A stretch of 64,000 bases of DNA from Siphonodentalium dalli (taxonomy: Eukaryota; Mollusca; Scaphopoda; Gadilida; Siphonodentaliidae): contig CP136068.1 in NCBI GenBank assembly GCA_032622095.1, forward strand, positions 14,985,729 to 15,049,728. Direction: 5' to 3'. Below, piece by piece: positions 10,030-22,885 of the stretch (the first letter of the stretch is position 1; every line of letters begins with the position of its first letter). Below the pieces are notes generated by a model. The model saw only the letters and a program-made list of their open reading frames with translations. It was not told where the DNA came from and searched no databases. The position numbers and the translations under genes are program-made.

Positions 10030-11080
10030 TACTAGTACATCTTCCATTGGTTGATATAACTTCTAAATTGACTACATGTACTTTTAACCAATTAGACTAC
10101 CTGTAGCCCTGGTGTGGAAAACTCTTAAATGTTATAGCCCGATGTGCTGTTTACCGATGCCTGCACCAGGGTTTACTGCCCGCAGTTGGTATTCTAGGAT
10201 GACCAGCATGTTAATTTTGTGAGGTAAACAAACTTAATAAAAGCTAATTTCAATTTAGGTCAACACTTTGTCTGAGTGGCAGCCTTCTTAATTCAGATTG
10301 TTTGGTCTAATTGGGCTGCCACTCAGGTTCAATTAGGATTGGGGGCTGGAAATATCTGCAGTTCACCTTGTCCTTAGTATACTAGCATTAACGTGAAGCA
10401 GGTGTGTACCGGTATATAGAATCGTCGAATATGGGCAGCGCAAAAGGAGGTGGGTAGCGGAGCGCATTATACATGTAGGCCCCTGTGGTTTTTAGAAATG
10501 TGTTTACTGTTGTAATTGTGATATTTCTGTTCGAAATTTTGCTTTTAATTGCTTTAAATCCTGGATACATCTCTAACACGGTGTTGGTGGTTAACGCAGT
10601 ATTTATCAGGGTGACATCACTTTACAGGTGATCTATTACTTTAAGGATAGCTGTGAGTGCTCTCGCTGAATTTTTCTCATGTAAGGACTGACCGTTCAGC
10701 ACATTTTCAAACTTTTTTCTCGGGTGTATGCACAAACGAGCACAGCAAGCGTTGAGTAAATCCACTAGCTATCTAATGGTACATGTAGATATACATGTAG
10801 ATAATAAATCCCCATGTGCATCACATAGATACTAGTACATGTATGCTATATAGATACCCGGTGCATCATTACTCATCACCTTGTTTGGGGGTGTATATTT
10901 CCAGGTACATCTTTACTCATCATTCTATAAATAACAAAATTTGACAGTGACCCTTTAACTCTTCAGCCAATATAGAATTTCATGCAATTTTAAAGTAATG
11001 CCATAGAAGAGAAACGTCAATTTTGAACAGGACACTTTTTTGGCTGTCCACTGGATTGCTCAATTCCAAAGTTTCCACAA
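10030..11080. other. No gene; one short hairpin
   Basis: 10272-10326 forms a hairpin with a perfect 13-bp outer stem, CTGAGTGGCAGCC and GGCTGCCACTCAG. Elsewhere there are only scattered ACATGTA words (10780-10850). Confidence 0.45.
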
Positions 11081-11088
11081 TACCAGGA

Positions 11089-11240
11089 GGGGGGGGGGGG
11101 GTCTGGAAAAAAATTGCACATAAAGTTTTTTTCCGACCCCGAGGGACCCACCACCCCATTTGTGCAAAAAAAAATTTGTGTGCATGACCAAAGATCTCTT
11201 TAGTCTTATCCACCGGGGTGGGGTGGGGGAGGGGAATTGT
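11089..11240 (+). mobile_element. G-tract element, left-end fragment
   Basis: A 13-G run (11089-11101) is followed by TCTGGAAAAAAATTGC and then TTTTTCCGACCCC and GGGACCCACCACCCC. This order matches the left end of the copies at 6030 and 60285. Confidence 0.5.
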
Positions 11241-11339
11241 TTTTGGTTAGGTATACACATACACACATGTACATGTAAATGTAGATATGGTATATGGTTA
11301 TTATACCCCACCCCAATATTAGTCAGTGGGTACATGTAT

Positions 11340-11860
11340 AGTCGACGTCTCTAGCCATCCTTCCGTCTGTACAAATATTTTCCATTATAACTCAAGAGTC
11401 GGTTGTCATATTTTGATGCCCTATGGCATGGTGTTGGACCAGAAATGGGGAACGAATATGCATAATATCACTGGTTGTGAACATCAATGCCTACCAGAGT
11501 TATGGGCCCTGTTCGACTTTATGACATTCAGTCTGTACAAAGTTTTTGCAATATAAGTTAAGTGTCGGTTGTCAAATTTTTATGTAGTTTGGTATGGTGA
11601 TAGACCAGAATGATAGGCGAAGGATGGATGCACATATTACTGCATATCACAGGTTTCGCCTGTCAATAATGCATACCAGAGTTACCGGCCTTGTTCCATC
11701 CGCAAACATATTTTTGCATTATTATAACTCAACCATGGGTTAACAGATTTTGATGTTCTTTGGTACCGGTACGGGTATAGACCAACATGAGTGAACGAAT
11801 ATGTACATATCACAGGAGCTTCAGTTGCTATGGATTTTAAATATTTGCATGTACATTTGT
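11340..11860 (+). repeat. Diverged ~165-bp tandem repeat, three units
   Basis: GTCTGTACAAATATTTTCC (11367), GTCTGTACAAAGTTTTTGC (11530) and a CGCAAACATATTTTTGC variant (11699) recur at ~165-bp spacing. Each is followed by a TAAGTT/AACTCAA word, then GGTTGTCA and a GACCAGAA/GACCAACA word. Non-coding. Confidence 0.65.
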
Positions 11861-11899
11861 GACCTACACTAGAGTCTGCAGTATAGTCTCTGTCAGAGA

Positions 11900-13000
11900 A
11901 TGTTTTGAAGACATTGAAGAATGTCATTTCTCAATACATCTGAATGCATCTCATTATTTCAGTTCATCTATATGTAAGCGATAACAGTATACAATTATGG
12001 TACATGTAGTATATCAGCAGGAAAGCTCCAAGATGAAGTTCGGAAATTCAATGAGAATGAATTTGATTACATTCCAGAACAAGACAGTATTTCAGACATT
12101 GGAAATTTACGAGATACCCATTTCAATTTCATGTTATGCAACAATCAGGTTAATGATATTTGGTCATCATTGAGTATTCACCATGTACTAGTAGTATCCA
12201 ATTTACGATAATTTTTTTTTTTTTTTATTACTTTTATTCAGGTAATATATTAATTTTGTTACTAAATATTTCTTCCGTTGATCATAAGTTTCCTGAACGC
12301 TATTATGGTGGTCCACTGTGAAGGCCGGGATTCTGTGAAATCCAGAATGTTGCTAAATCTGAGGCTAAAGAGTCGCTATAGCTGCATATATAGCATATAC
12401 CAACAAGCATGGTACTAACATGCTTACAAACAACATTAGATGGTCAGTACTTGTAAATTGTTGGAAAAAAACCCATTTTCAAAATTTTTTACAAGCACGA
12501 TTTTTTCGGCCTCTGGACCACCCACCCACCCACCCCGGCCCTACATGTATATATATACGGATTTTTTTGTGTGCAGACCCCCCCCCTTCAACGACAGGGA
12601 AATAGTGTATTTGGCACTGTCAAATTCAACTATACGCATGTAATAGATAGGTCTAAATAAATATGTACATGTAGAAACGTCACAATGTTTTGCGCATGTT
12701 CTCTTCAAACCCGCCATCACAGGTGACAGGTATATGCCTATATGGGAGGACATGGTGATTTGAGTATGGCATTCAACATGTACGCATGTACGTAGTCGGT
12801 CAGATAGCTTGTTAAAACCAGATGTTTGTGTCCTGCAAATATTTGCAAATACTGATGTATTTGGGTGTTCATTGAAATGTCAAGCAAAAGTAATAAGATG
12901 AAAAACAAAATTACTAATAGCAACTGTACAGGTACCCTGTTCCATCCAACCAACACCCAAACTACCCCCCACTACGGCTCCTAGCTCAAATTTGAGCCCA
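11900..13000. other. No gene; contains G-tract element right-end fragment
   Basis: 12500-12600 reads TTTTTTCGGCCTCTGGACC, CCCACCCACCCACCCCGGC, TACATGTA and a 9-C run. This matches the right end of the G-tract element near 62565-62617. The rest is unremarkable AT-rich DNA, including a T14 tract near 12212. Confidence 0.45.
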
Positions 13001-13039
13001 ACTTTACAAAAGTTAATATTTTTTTCTCAATTTTCTGGT

Positions 13040-13640
13040 AAAACATATGGCAATCGTCACCAAACATAATATGGATTCTCGGAGTGACATCTAAATGAGA
13101 GATTACAATTCGCAGCCCCCTCCCCCCGAAACTTTGGTACAAATACATGGCTGCCAACGGTTATCTTGTTTTTACTATTTGTTTGACTAAATCATGTTAA
13201 GTTTAGCACACCCCACATGTAACATCTCTCATCTGATCGTCACAAAACTTCATACATGGATGGATCTTCGGGGTGACATCTTGATGGGAGATATTCATTT
13301 TTTTCCGAATTCTGTTAAAAATCATGGTTACCAGCGCCATACTGGATTTCAAATTTGAATAAATCGGCACACCATGAAGCTCACAATTATTAGTGAAATG
13401 TTTTGAAAATTTTACGGGTATATGTACCGGTATGTTTGGGATCACCTCTAGATGGGAACTATTGAATTTGAATGATTTTCGATGAACAACATGGCCACTG
13501 GCAGGCATCTTGTATTTTACTCTTTGCATCACTAAATTCTTTGGCACACCCTGCAGGCCACAACCATCATTCGATTGTCATCAAACTTAATATGGATCTT
13601 TGAGGTGACCTCTAGATGGGAAATTATTATTTTAGTTTTC
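13040..13640 (+). repeat. Diverged 165-bp tandem units
   Basis: Three to four degenerate units. Each contains a form of CACCAAACATAATATGGAT, GTGACATCTAAATGAGAG, an ATGGCNRCC word and CATCTTGTATTTTACTC. They are older relatives of the 34-35 kb array. In-frame stops are rare, but the frames are not shared between units, so no coding is inferred. Confidence 0.6.
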
Positions 13641-13867
13641 ATTGTTGGCATACCGGTACCGGTACAAACATCCCCCTGGTTGTGGGGTTCCACACAGAGG
13701 TACCACTATAATCAAAGTACGTGTAATTGACTTGAAAAATGGGGTGGTACCCCGGTAAAGACCATTGTATTGCTTGTATTATACGGTATCCACAGCGGTA
13801 TCAATATGGTTAGTGCGGTGGAGTTACGGTACCGATTGGTCAGGGACATGGCCAGAGGATCTCCATT

Positions 13868-13884
13868 GGGGGGGGGGGGGGGGG
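13868..13884 (+). repeat. G17 homopolymer
   Basis: A run of 17 G followed by TTGCCCACTTCGGGAAATTT and, 70 bp on, GAATCCGACCAAAAA. Probably a diverged G-tract element terminus. Confidence 0.7.
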
Positions 13885-13951
13885 TTGCCCACTTCGGGAA
13901 ATTTCAACACTGCACCCTCCCCCTTGAATCCGACCAAAAACACAAGTTTTG

Positions 13952-14430
13952 CATAATTCCATTTGCACCTTTCACCACCCCTTGAAACTCAGTGATAAGG
14001 CCTAATAGCCTACATGTAGATATATACATAAACCATGGTTCTATATACCGAGTGTCAGAACATTCAGATATCTGAACCTGAAAATTCCCCAAATACACAG
14101 AACGACACGATGTGTAAATGGGTTTGTCGATACGGCACGAGTGCTGTCGCAGAGGGATAAAGAAGAGGGGATGGGTCCAAATCAGAAGATTGTTTGCAGG
14201 GAGATCACTCTAGACTTTTTGATTGGAATTAGTTGTGCAAGTATCCAGCTTTGATTGGAATGAGTTGTGCAGGTATAGAATTATGACAACCCACTAATAG
14301 ACCGTGATATCATATTAAACCATTAGCGAAGACCCAAAAAAAAATCAAAGCACATTTCTGGTTATACCTCCAAGGTGACAGTCGGGATAATTCTCAACAC
14401 AAAAATGAAGAAAATCATTGAAATTTAAAT
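13952..14430 (+). repeat. Recent direct duplication, copy 1
   Basis: 479 bp, near-identical (about 98% by eye) to 15517-15994. Begins CATAATTCCATTTGCACC and ends CATTGAAATTTAAAT. Contains an internal tandem of TTTGATTGGAATKAGTTGTG (two units). No coding sequence seen. Confidence 0.9.
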
Positions 14431-15516
14431 GAAAAAGGGATGATTATCATCTACATGTAGGTATGTACATGTAGCATGTGTACATGTATGTCTTTATGAT
14501 TCAACAAAGGTGGACTGAGAACTGTTTAGTAGTACATGTACTAGTAAAGTAGTGTACCGGTAGTGGTAATTACTAGACTTCATCTTGGACGTAAGGAATT
14601 ATTCTCACTTCGTCTTTTCAACGGCTCGAGTGAAAGTTTACGGTTGGTTCAAAATTATCTGATTCTAATTACCAGAATGCCGCTGAATACCGTGATAACG
14701 TTTTGCACAAAGTGAATTCAACGAGTATAAGTAGGTACATTCAGCTTAGTTTAACTTGAACGTGAATAGCACTAGTTTTGTGAAAGTTACATAACTCTTG
14801 TCTTGATTATGACCAAAGTAAAAAGATACTAGTAATGTGAAATTATTCACATTAATACTACATGTACATGTATGTGTAAATAACATAATGTGTTATTAAT
14901 GTTAATATACCGGTATATGTTACTGTTAGTTCAAATTGAATTATAATGGCAATGGTAGAATATATACTCAGTTCACTGTCGTACCCCGAAATGCGGTCAG
15001 ACACTTTATATTTAGTGAAGTGATACTTCTGACTCACAAGTCAATTAACAACATTTACTTTTCGCAACTAAAATTGTCATAAATTAGTTTGGAAGTTTTC
15101 AGGATATCATGCAGTATCGGATATGGGTTGGTTTAAATTTTATATTTAGGCATCTAATATCTAGTGTGTGTAAGTTATACAATCTCGTTAAGTGTTTTTG
15201 GTATTTACATGGCAATATTGGCCAGGGGGCTGCAGCACCCCCCCCCCCCCATCTGAATGATTTGCAAGCATAACATTTTGGCAATTTTTGGGAGAATGGA
15301 ACTTTGTGGCAAATCACATGGTGCTTCGGGTGAATTTCTACATCTACACGTGTACATGTATACCTTCACATTATTTGTAATGTATTATGCACCATATATT
15401 CAATAATAATAATGGGCCCAATTTCTCCGGTTACATGTACCAAATTTATTTGTTACAGAGTGGCTATTTTATCTCAGACATGGAATGGCTTGCTATTATA
15501 TTATCTTATACCAGGC
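14431..15516. other. Unique DNA between the two duplicate copies
   Basis: AT-rich, with ACATGTA and ACCGGT words and a C12 tract at 15239-15250. No gene or terminal repeat recognised. Confidence 0.45.
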
Positions 15517-15994
15517 CATAATTCCATTTGCACCTTTCACCACCCCTTGAAACTCAGTGATAAGGCCTAATAGCCTACATGTAGATATATTCATAAACCA
15601 TGGTTCTATATACCCAGTGTCAGAACATTCAGATATCTGAACCTGAAAATTCCCCAAATACACAGAACGACACGATGTGCAAATGGGTTTGTAGATACGG
15701 CACGAGTGTTGTCGCAGAGGGATAAAAAAGAGGGGATGGGTCCAAATAAGAAGATTGTTTGCAGGGAGATCACTCTAGACCTTTTGATTGGAATGAGTTG
15801 TGCAAGTATACAGCTTTGATTGGAATGAGTTGTGCAGGTATATAATTATGACAACCCACTAATAGACCGTGGTATCATATTAAACCATTAGCGAAGACCC
15901 AAAAAAAATCAAAGCACATTTCTGGTTATACCTCCAAGGTGACAGTCGGGATAATTCTCAACACAAAAATGAAGAAAATCATTGAAATTTAAAT
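15517..15994 (+). repeat. Recent direct duplication, copy 2
   Basis: 478-bp direct copy of 13952-14430; offset about 1565 bp. The flanks differ abruptly on both sides, so the boundaries are sharp. There are no inverted ends, and no target duplication is obvious. Confidence 0.9.
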
Positions 15995-16119
15995 ACGCTC
16001 TTTAAAAAATCGTCAGTTGTGGGTTGCACCCCACAAGTTACTCAAACAAAGATCGCATCCCACAAGTATTCAGAGGTATGTGCGGTCACCCCACAAGTAT
16101 ACTCTGGCCAGTGCGTCTG

Positions 16120-16420
16120 GACGTCCGTCCGTCCGTCCGTCAACAATTCTTTAAACATATTCTCCTCTGAAACCATCAGACCGATTGGGTTTATATTTGG
16201 TGTGGATGTTCCCTATGTGACTCTTATTCAGATTTGTTCAAATGAGGTCACCAGGTCAAATAGTTTTGATGTCGGGACCATAACTATTTTTCCACATAGT
16301 AATTCTTAAAACGACTTATTTTCTGAAGTTGTCGGGCCGATTGGGTTCATATTTGGTATGAGGGTACCTTGTGTGACTGGTTCAGATTTGTTCAAATGAG
16401 GTCACTGGGTCAAATGTGGG
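16120..16420 (+). repeat. (CCGT)n leader plus ~155-bp tandem pair
   Basis: GTCCGTCCGTCCGTCCGTCA at 16123-16142 leads into CAACAATTCTTTAAACAT. Then CCGATTGGGTTYATATTTGG occurs twice (about 16182 and 16337), with TTTGTTCAAATGAGGTCAC after each. A similar leader, CCGTGTGTGTGTGTGTCCGT, opens the array at 34160. Confidence 0.65.
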
Positions 16421-16439
16421 TGGGGCTATGGACATAAAT

Positions 16440-16600
16440 CTGAAGAAACATTTTTTTTTTAGAATTAACTTAGTGCTCAATTTAACCAAAAAACTAAATT
16501 ATATATATTTTATTTTTAATAAATATTTTTTTTTATTAAATAAAATATTTTTTATTTAAATAAAATAAAAAACATTTAATTAAAATTTTGAAGAACTTAT
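16440..16600. repeat. AT-rich low-complexity block
   Basis: Runs of T and A with TTTATTTAAATAAAATA-like words; almost no G or C from 16490 to 16590. Confidence 0.8.
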
Positions 16601-16989
16601 GACATTACATCTTCTGGGGGGAGGTAGGTACCTCTAGTCTCCCCACTAAATTTGGTTGAAATCAGGGGTTTGGGAGAAAAGATGAACAGACAGATGTACA
16701 GAAATGTTCAGTAAATTCCTTTTAATACTAGTATCTGTGCATTCCCATTACAAGCCAACTCTGCTCTGAACTGACAGACATGACACATGTCGTTTATAAT
16801 CAGGGCCAGATAGAAAGATAAGAGAACTTCTGTAGCTATAGGCAGAGTCCCCAGGGAGTGTATTCATATCATTCATAATTTAAATGAGATTAATGGTGTT
16901 GTACATTTGTTTTCTGAAGTTGTCAGTAGCACCATCATTGTTTACAATACAATGGTCATTAATATCAGATTAAATTCATTTTCTCAGAG

Positions 16990-17370
16990 CTTTAAGTGTG
17001 TCTGGCATTTGTAGAATGAGGTTCCCATGGGCTAGCATCGCCAAATACATCCTATGAGGACCTCATTCTGCTTAGGCTTCATCTTGTGGGAAGTATCTAG
17101 AGTCTCAAATTGACATTTTTAGCAGCTCTTTTCCCTTCTGTTCAGATTTTAAAATGCATAATTGAGGTGTTAAATGGGTGCGCATACTGTCATATGTCAG
17201 TAATGTCACCAACTTCAACTGGAGAACTTCTGTCTGTCCCTATGTCTCCCATAGCAGTTGAGGACTAAGTAAAATTGGGTTCCCAGATGGTGAATTTGGT
17301 GATACTAGCCTACCTTACAGAATAGCATCACTACATTCATCATTTTGGGACCTCAGACACACTAAATTCA
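16990..17370 (+). mobile_element. Degraded foldback MITE related to 59506-59731
   Basis: GTAGAATGAGGTTCCCAT, GGGCTAGCATCGCCAAATAC and AGGACCTCATTCTGC are shared with the palindromic element at 59506-59731. A second, weaker inverted part (GGTGAATTTGGTGATACTAG) lies at 17290-17310. Boundaries are uncertain. Confidence 0.5.
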
Positions 17371-17379
17371 CGCTTGGCT

Positions 17380-19340
17380 GTTCCAATATTATTTTCTTAA
17401 CCACTTAGCTATGTGACCTCATTATACCTTATTATGGACAAAAAAGTGTGGGGGTATGAGGGAAGCAAGCCCCCATGGACCCTTAATTCCATTTTTATGA
17501 CCATGGATCTTGTATAAATCTGTGCAGGAGATGTCCCTTTTATCAAATACACTAGAGCTCTGGGTGGATACACACATTCTTGGGTCAGGTATGCTGGTAT
17601 GCATTAGGAAATATGTTTTTTCTTCAATTTTCAAGTCTATATAGGCCCACACGTTTTTGAGCTTATATCGTACACGCTGATGTCTAATCATTGTGATGGT
17701 CAATAATAGTGATAGCGGAGACCTAGACTGAAATTAACAATATTGATGGAAATTTAATTCTATTTAATTCTATTTCAATTTAATTCTATATATGTCTCTA
17801 TGCCAAAAAACTTAATGGTCGTTGAGAATTTGGATCTAAAATTACTAATCATACGGCACATGCTGACACTATTGTTAGGCATCTGATAGTATATAAACAT
17901 TTTAATAATTGCCCGGGAGGAATGACATTAGTATAATGGACGCAAAGCAAAATCCACCACAAAGTCACTTAAATCTTGCCATTTCAAAGTTGGATCTTCA
18001 CATTTTATGACACACATTATTAGTAAAAGGTATTTCATAAGTTATTAACTGTACTAGTTACTTCCCTATCGCAACAGCAAAAACTTTATACTGGTGGAAT
18101 ATATCATTCTTGACGGGCATAGATACATAGATATTCATGGCATGGTCTGAGAAAATGCTACTAGATTAAACATTTATATGATTTCCTCATTAGTCATGTA
18201 CATGTATAACTAGAAGGTCGTGACAGTTCAACTAAGTTGGCCTGGAATTATTATGTTTAGCATACATATTTTTCTAATCCCAATGTGTCAAGTCGACAAT
18301 AGCAAGTACTAGTACGCAGGGCTATACTTAATAAATTTTCCACAAATAGCCAATAGTTAATATATATGCTAGCCATGCTGATCAAGCTCCCGCTTAATGC
18401 TTAAGGTTTAAATCGAGAAGACAGTGTTAAACTCATGAATTATTTAATATGTGAGAATGCTAAAACTAATCACCGTGCATTATAATGATTATATTTAACT
18501 TGATGTGTCCATCACAGGAAACATAATTCATACACACAGATGGAAAGTTGGCCCGGAAGCATATCCTCTCACCTTGGCCCGGAAGCATATCCTCTCACCA
18601 GTCACTACATGAACTCTGCAGTGTGCCGAGACCAAGTGGGATTGGGAGATGTTCTTCTTTTCCTTCACTCAACAAGAAGATAAATGACTCACTTTGTTAG
18701 TCACTGGGCTTCACAAGTTTGTTACATCTGTGTGTCGACTGCTCTGTAGATGGCTAGAATTGTATTTTGACCTGAGTCACACTCACAGTGAGTGGGTGAG
18801 GCTGAGCCTGAAGTCGTTGATAACTAAATTTACTAATCTGTAATCACCAAATTGACTAATACAATCCTAATATTATTAGATTAGTAAGCCACATGACCGC
18901 TTTCACCGATTAGTCGGATTACTGCTTCCACAAATTCCAGCTACGCGCTACGTTCAACGGTTCATGACTGAACTATACTGTCTATAGTAAATAAGTAAAT
19001 CAGTCAGCTCTAAAATGTCCATTTTCTGATTTCCTTGACCCAAAGTTGAGGCTTGACCTGACAGTATTAGATATTAACAATTAAATTTACCATTTAGAGA
19101 AGTAGTTAGTAGACTGAATAATTTGCCGCTTGCAGTTGCAACTCTAAGTCTAACCAGTCCAGGTGAAAACAGACTTAAAATTGAATAATAACAGAACAAG
19201 TCAAATCGCCGTGGTGATCAGTCTGCACAGACCAGTCCACATTCCACTCCAGTGACCTTCATTTTCATATTTTTTTCAGTCACAGATTCGTCATTGAGTT
19301 TCTTTCCGACTGACTGATTTTCACTTTTAAACTTCAAGTT
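17380..19340. other. No gene; one short tandem duplication
   Basis: The only clear structure is a 26-bp perfect tandem duplication at 18547-18599 (TTGGCCCGGAAGCATATCC and seven more bases, twice). Short repeated TTTAATTCTA words occur at 17750-17790. Confidence 0.45.
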
Positions 19341-19349
19341 CAAAACAAG

Positions 19350-19400
19350 TTGTTGTTGTTCTTCTTCTTCTTCTTCTTCTTCTTCTTCTTCTTCTTCTTT
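19350..19400. repeat. (TTC)n microsatellite
   Basis: TGT/TTC triplets running to 19400. On the minus strand they would encode poly-E/poly-Q, but the surrounding frame has no other support. Confidence 0.9.
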
Positions 19401-19439
19401 TGACTGCTTTGACTCTAACGTCATTCCAGTAATGGGCTC

Positions 19440-19880
19440 GTTGTGCTATCTTCGCTCGTTTGTTCTTAACGTTTACGTGCTGTGATACCGTTGTACATTT
19501 AAAATACGAGCGATAACAATAACAAGCAATTCAATTTCAAATTTCGCAAATAAGAGAGCGCCACCATTTTGTAACGAAATTTCGTCATCATTTCCAACGT
19601 TGCTATGGCCTGCCAGGGGACGTAATTTTCAAACTGTAACGGTACGGAATCTGGCGAGGTTTGCCGAATGCTATGCGCCCCTGTCAGCTAAATCCACATT
19701 AAGCATTTAATTTTGAATAAGGTTGATTTTGTTTTTCAAATTTAATAGTGTTGCTATGGGGAGGCTGATCGAATAAGAAAAATAAATTCGTTTTATTAAT
19801 TTGTCAATTCTATTCCAACATGGCGGCCACCACTGGGGCCCATAGGTCTGAATCGCCCGGATGTAAAAACAATTTTTTCA
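19440..19880 (+). promoter_or_regulatory. Possible CpG-containing promoter with YY1-like start site
   Basis: Compared with the flanks this block is richer in CpG. It contains AACATGGCGGCC (19817-19828), a match to the YY1-type AANATGGCGGC motif often found at start sites of broadly expressed genes. The ATG inside it (19820) opens a 27-codon frame (MAATTGAHRSESPG at its start) that stops at 19903. No convincing downstream exon was found; LINE fragments follow. Regulatory function is inference. Confidence 0.25.
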
Positions 19881-19944
19881 TGTTGATGGTGTATAGAAAT
19901 TAGTGGCTCGACATATAATAATGAAATTATACATGTAACCTTTG

Positions 19945-20192
19945 AGTGCTGTGCAGGAGTGTTGATTCGTCTTCGCGATATATTCTGGGAAAGGGTGATT
20001 GATATACAGGGTATAGAGCAGTACGAGATTTTAGCTTCCCTATCGGGGGAGCAGCTTTCGTCACTTTTCCGAGGAAACGTAAACATTCTCGAAAGATCAA
20101 ATACTTTGATAAATGTTGGAGACCTTATCATCGATGCTGCTGTCTTTCTTATTCGTGCCTGCAACATTGTGAAGGGAGTACAGAATTACTAA
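19945..20192 (+). pseudogene. Probable LINE reverse-transcriptase C-terminal fragment
   Basis: A 77-codon frame with LIRLRDIFWERV and LASLSGEQLSSLFRGN, ending in VKGVQNY-stop. The order of features (R-x(3)-W, then a short L-F-G-N loop, then a hydrophobic helix) resembles the tail that follows the HFF-x-CP zinc motif in LINE proteins of this kind. GGCAATAAAGATATATATGG follows about 100 bp downstream and could be the element's 3' end. No catalytic part is present. Assignment rests on pattern memory only. Confidence 0.35.
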
Positions 20193-20454
20193 AGATTGTA
20201 TATTCTCAAATTTATCCGGCCGTGTACATATGTATAGTCTATTTCTCCATTAATTGTTATGTTGTGTAATATAATCTCTCCATATAGGAGGCAATAAAGA
20301 TATATATGGGGTGCATGTAAATCCCCACACAATCTTGCTGCCTGTGATTGCAATAACGCATGGGGTGTAATATATCATTTTAAGCGGTATAATGCAGAGA
20401 ATGTGGAGTTGTGGTCCCAATCCCTGCAGAAACTGTGGAGTGTCACCTGAACCG

Positions 20455-20715
20455 TGACCTTGTTATTAATCACTTGAAAGAATCACCACTGTGTCAAAAC
20501 TTTGTTTTGAAACTGAATCAGCTTATCATTTCTTCTTCCGATGCCCTCTTTACGCCAAAATTAGATCAGAACTTCTAAGTAACTTACCCGGAAGTATTAT
20601 AAAAATCGATGTTCTATTGTACGGATCTCACGAACTTCCAAACAAATTAAATTCCGAATTATTCTTGGCGGTACAGAAGTTTATTTTAGATACATTTAGT
20701 GGCCATTTCTCATAA
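20455..20715 (+). pseudogene. LINE reverse-transcriptase C-terminal fragment
   Basis: The frame ETESAYHFFFRCPLYAKIRS at about 20511-20570 is the C-x-n-H-x4-C knuckle that ends many LINE ORF2 proteins. It is followed by LLYGSHELPNKLN and a helical tail to a stop near 20713. The segment just upstream (NHLKESPLC) is in another frame, so one frameshift is present. The upstream catalytic domain is absent, which fits a 5'-truncated or rearranged copy. It sits close to a second, similar fragment at 19945-20192. Confidence 0.6.
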
Positions 20716-20848
20716 TCACTTCAGGTGACGCGGCTAGAATCCATTTGCATTTTCTCATCCGTGGTCGTGACGCTTTCGTGCAAGTGATTCCCCCACTGAA
20801 CGGATGTTGTTGTGTTATTTTGGATCGAATGTATGTTGTGTCAAACCT

Positions 20849-20925
20849 CTCTCCCCCTCTCTCTCTCTCACTCACTCTCCCTATCCCTCTCTCTTTCATT
20901 CTCTTTCATTATCTCTCTCACCATC
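20849..20925 (+). repeat. CT-rich low-complexity tract
   Basis: CTCTCTCTC with CACTCACTC and CATTCTCTTTCATT interruptions. Confidence 0.85.
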
Positions 20926-20929
20926 ACCC

Positions 20930-22880
20930 TTAACTTCCGTATTGCAATGTTACACCGTATCTCAATTCTAACCAACATTCCATGCTGTCAAATAAAACTA
21001 TATATCCCGTCTGCTTTACCTCAACTGATATTTCTATCCCACCCGTCCCCACTAACTCAAAATAAGGGCATGTGCAGCATTGTGGTCACACTTGTGTAAA
21101 TATGGTTCGGAATGACCACTAGCGGATGCGGGAGGAAATTATAGGAGAGAATAAAATAGATATTGGGCCCTGATTGGTCAAAAGCCTTGTGTGTTTTAAC
21201 ATAATAAATACATCACACCTCTTCCCCATGATTTTCCATGAATAAATCGCCATTGGATAAGAATTAACCATTTGTAGTGAATATTGCAGTCTTATTTGGT
21301 GATTGAATAATTAGTGTGTTATCTAGGATATATCTGTTTTTTTTTATATTCTGAAGCAATGGGATGACCGATGGTCGCACAATGTTGCTAGATATGAGGT
21401 CACTCTAAGTTGGATTTAATGTGATTAGCGCGACCAGATATCTTTTAAACAGAAACAATGAGAATGCCATGCCCCTTGACCTGTCGTTTAAGCCCATGGC
21501 ATATATCGAAACACTATGCCCAGAACACAGCATATTAATAATACAGAGTTATGAGGTCGACGTAATTGGGGTACGGTATATTGAGCTAACTGGTCGCCTT
21601 ATGTTTGTAATAATGTTTCAGAAATTAGTAAAATTTCCATTTTCCAGTATATTTTGTAAATTTTCATATTATATCACTTTTCCGACACGATTATTTACAA
21701 TTCACTTTCATCAATATCTACACGTTTTCATTTTATACACCAAAAGCCTACATGACATTCGGAATTCTAAGTGTAAACTATATAATTCGTATTTCTGAGA
21801 ACATTTTATTTTAAGGGTGTGGTTGAGTTTATGCCCACAGCGCATTTTCACAGAAATATAATTGGCATTCAATCATCCTATTTATTGTGGTTCAGCATTG
21901 TATCTCGCGTTGTTTTATGGTGATATGTAAGTCATATAAACGATGTATTATTCATTAAATAACCGCAGTAACTTTTTAAACGCTGACATTACTGGATGCA
22001 ATTTTTTATTTTATTTTAGAGGTAAGAGTTGTACTCCCTGAAATCATATTTATTTTCGGACAAGCAAGCAAACTATTACGCGTCATATAATAACATTTAG
22101 AGGTTTCAGAGAATTGGGCCAACGTTTAGAACCTCAATGGTTATATCAGGAAGTACTTCATATGAAGCACTGCACTATCACTGTATGCATGCACCGATAT
22201 CAACTAGTTACAATTTGCTAAACATCGCTGAGTTATATGGGGTCCTTGTAGTGTCGGAGAAAGCCACATTGCACTACGTGCCATCGTTGTAGGACTACAA
22301 AATGTTCCGACACTTTGGGATATTCGATTGTTTCGCTATGGTCTGTATTGTGAAAGGTGAGCGTATATTTCTATTTATGTACACAATGATTTTTCTTTTC
22401 CTGAATGGCTACGATTGTCACCGTTGTTTCCAAGTGAGGGCATTTGTTGGTTCAGAAAGTTTGTATCTGTTCCGCTTTCACCAGATTGATTTACAAATGC
22501 AAAATCTTCCATTGCACCATTATGTTGGAAATTCGAATTTTCCACCTTGTACTGCAAACAGTCCAACTTTTGTAAAGTTCAAATCTAACACTTTATAATT
22601 ATGTTTGGACTTTTCCAACTGATTGTAGCGACAACAGCGGTCTGGCCGATTTACATATAGGTGGTTATACAAATCCACTGTTTTCGTGGCTGAACAGTTC
22701 AAATATTCAACAAAGTGTTGAACAACAGCACATCGTTAGAGTTTTCAGTAAACGAAATTTCGATTTGTGGTGTTGTGGGGCCCCCATTTTGAAAGCAGTG
22801 ACCCTATCTATATTAGGTCTGATTCTGAAACCACTTAGAAATATTTTCAGAAAAAGATGAGCATCAATATATAGTTGTCG
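20930..22880. other. No gene recognised
   Basis: AT-rich. A 125-codon plus frame (21421-21798) has AT-driven composition and no motif. 22500-22620 contains GTTGGAAATTCGAATTTTCC and TTTTCCAACT words like those near 40.6-40.95 kb and 54.1-54.3 kb. Confidence 0.45.
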
Positions 22881-22885
22881 AGGGA

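Noticed and set aside
21421-21798. 125-codon frame
   Set aside because: AT-driven composition, no motif, no splice signals.
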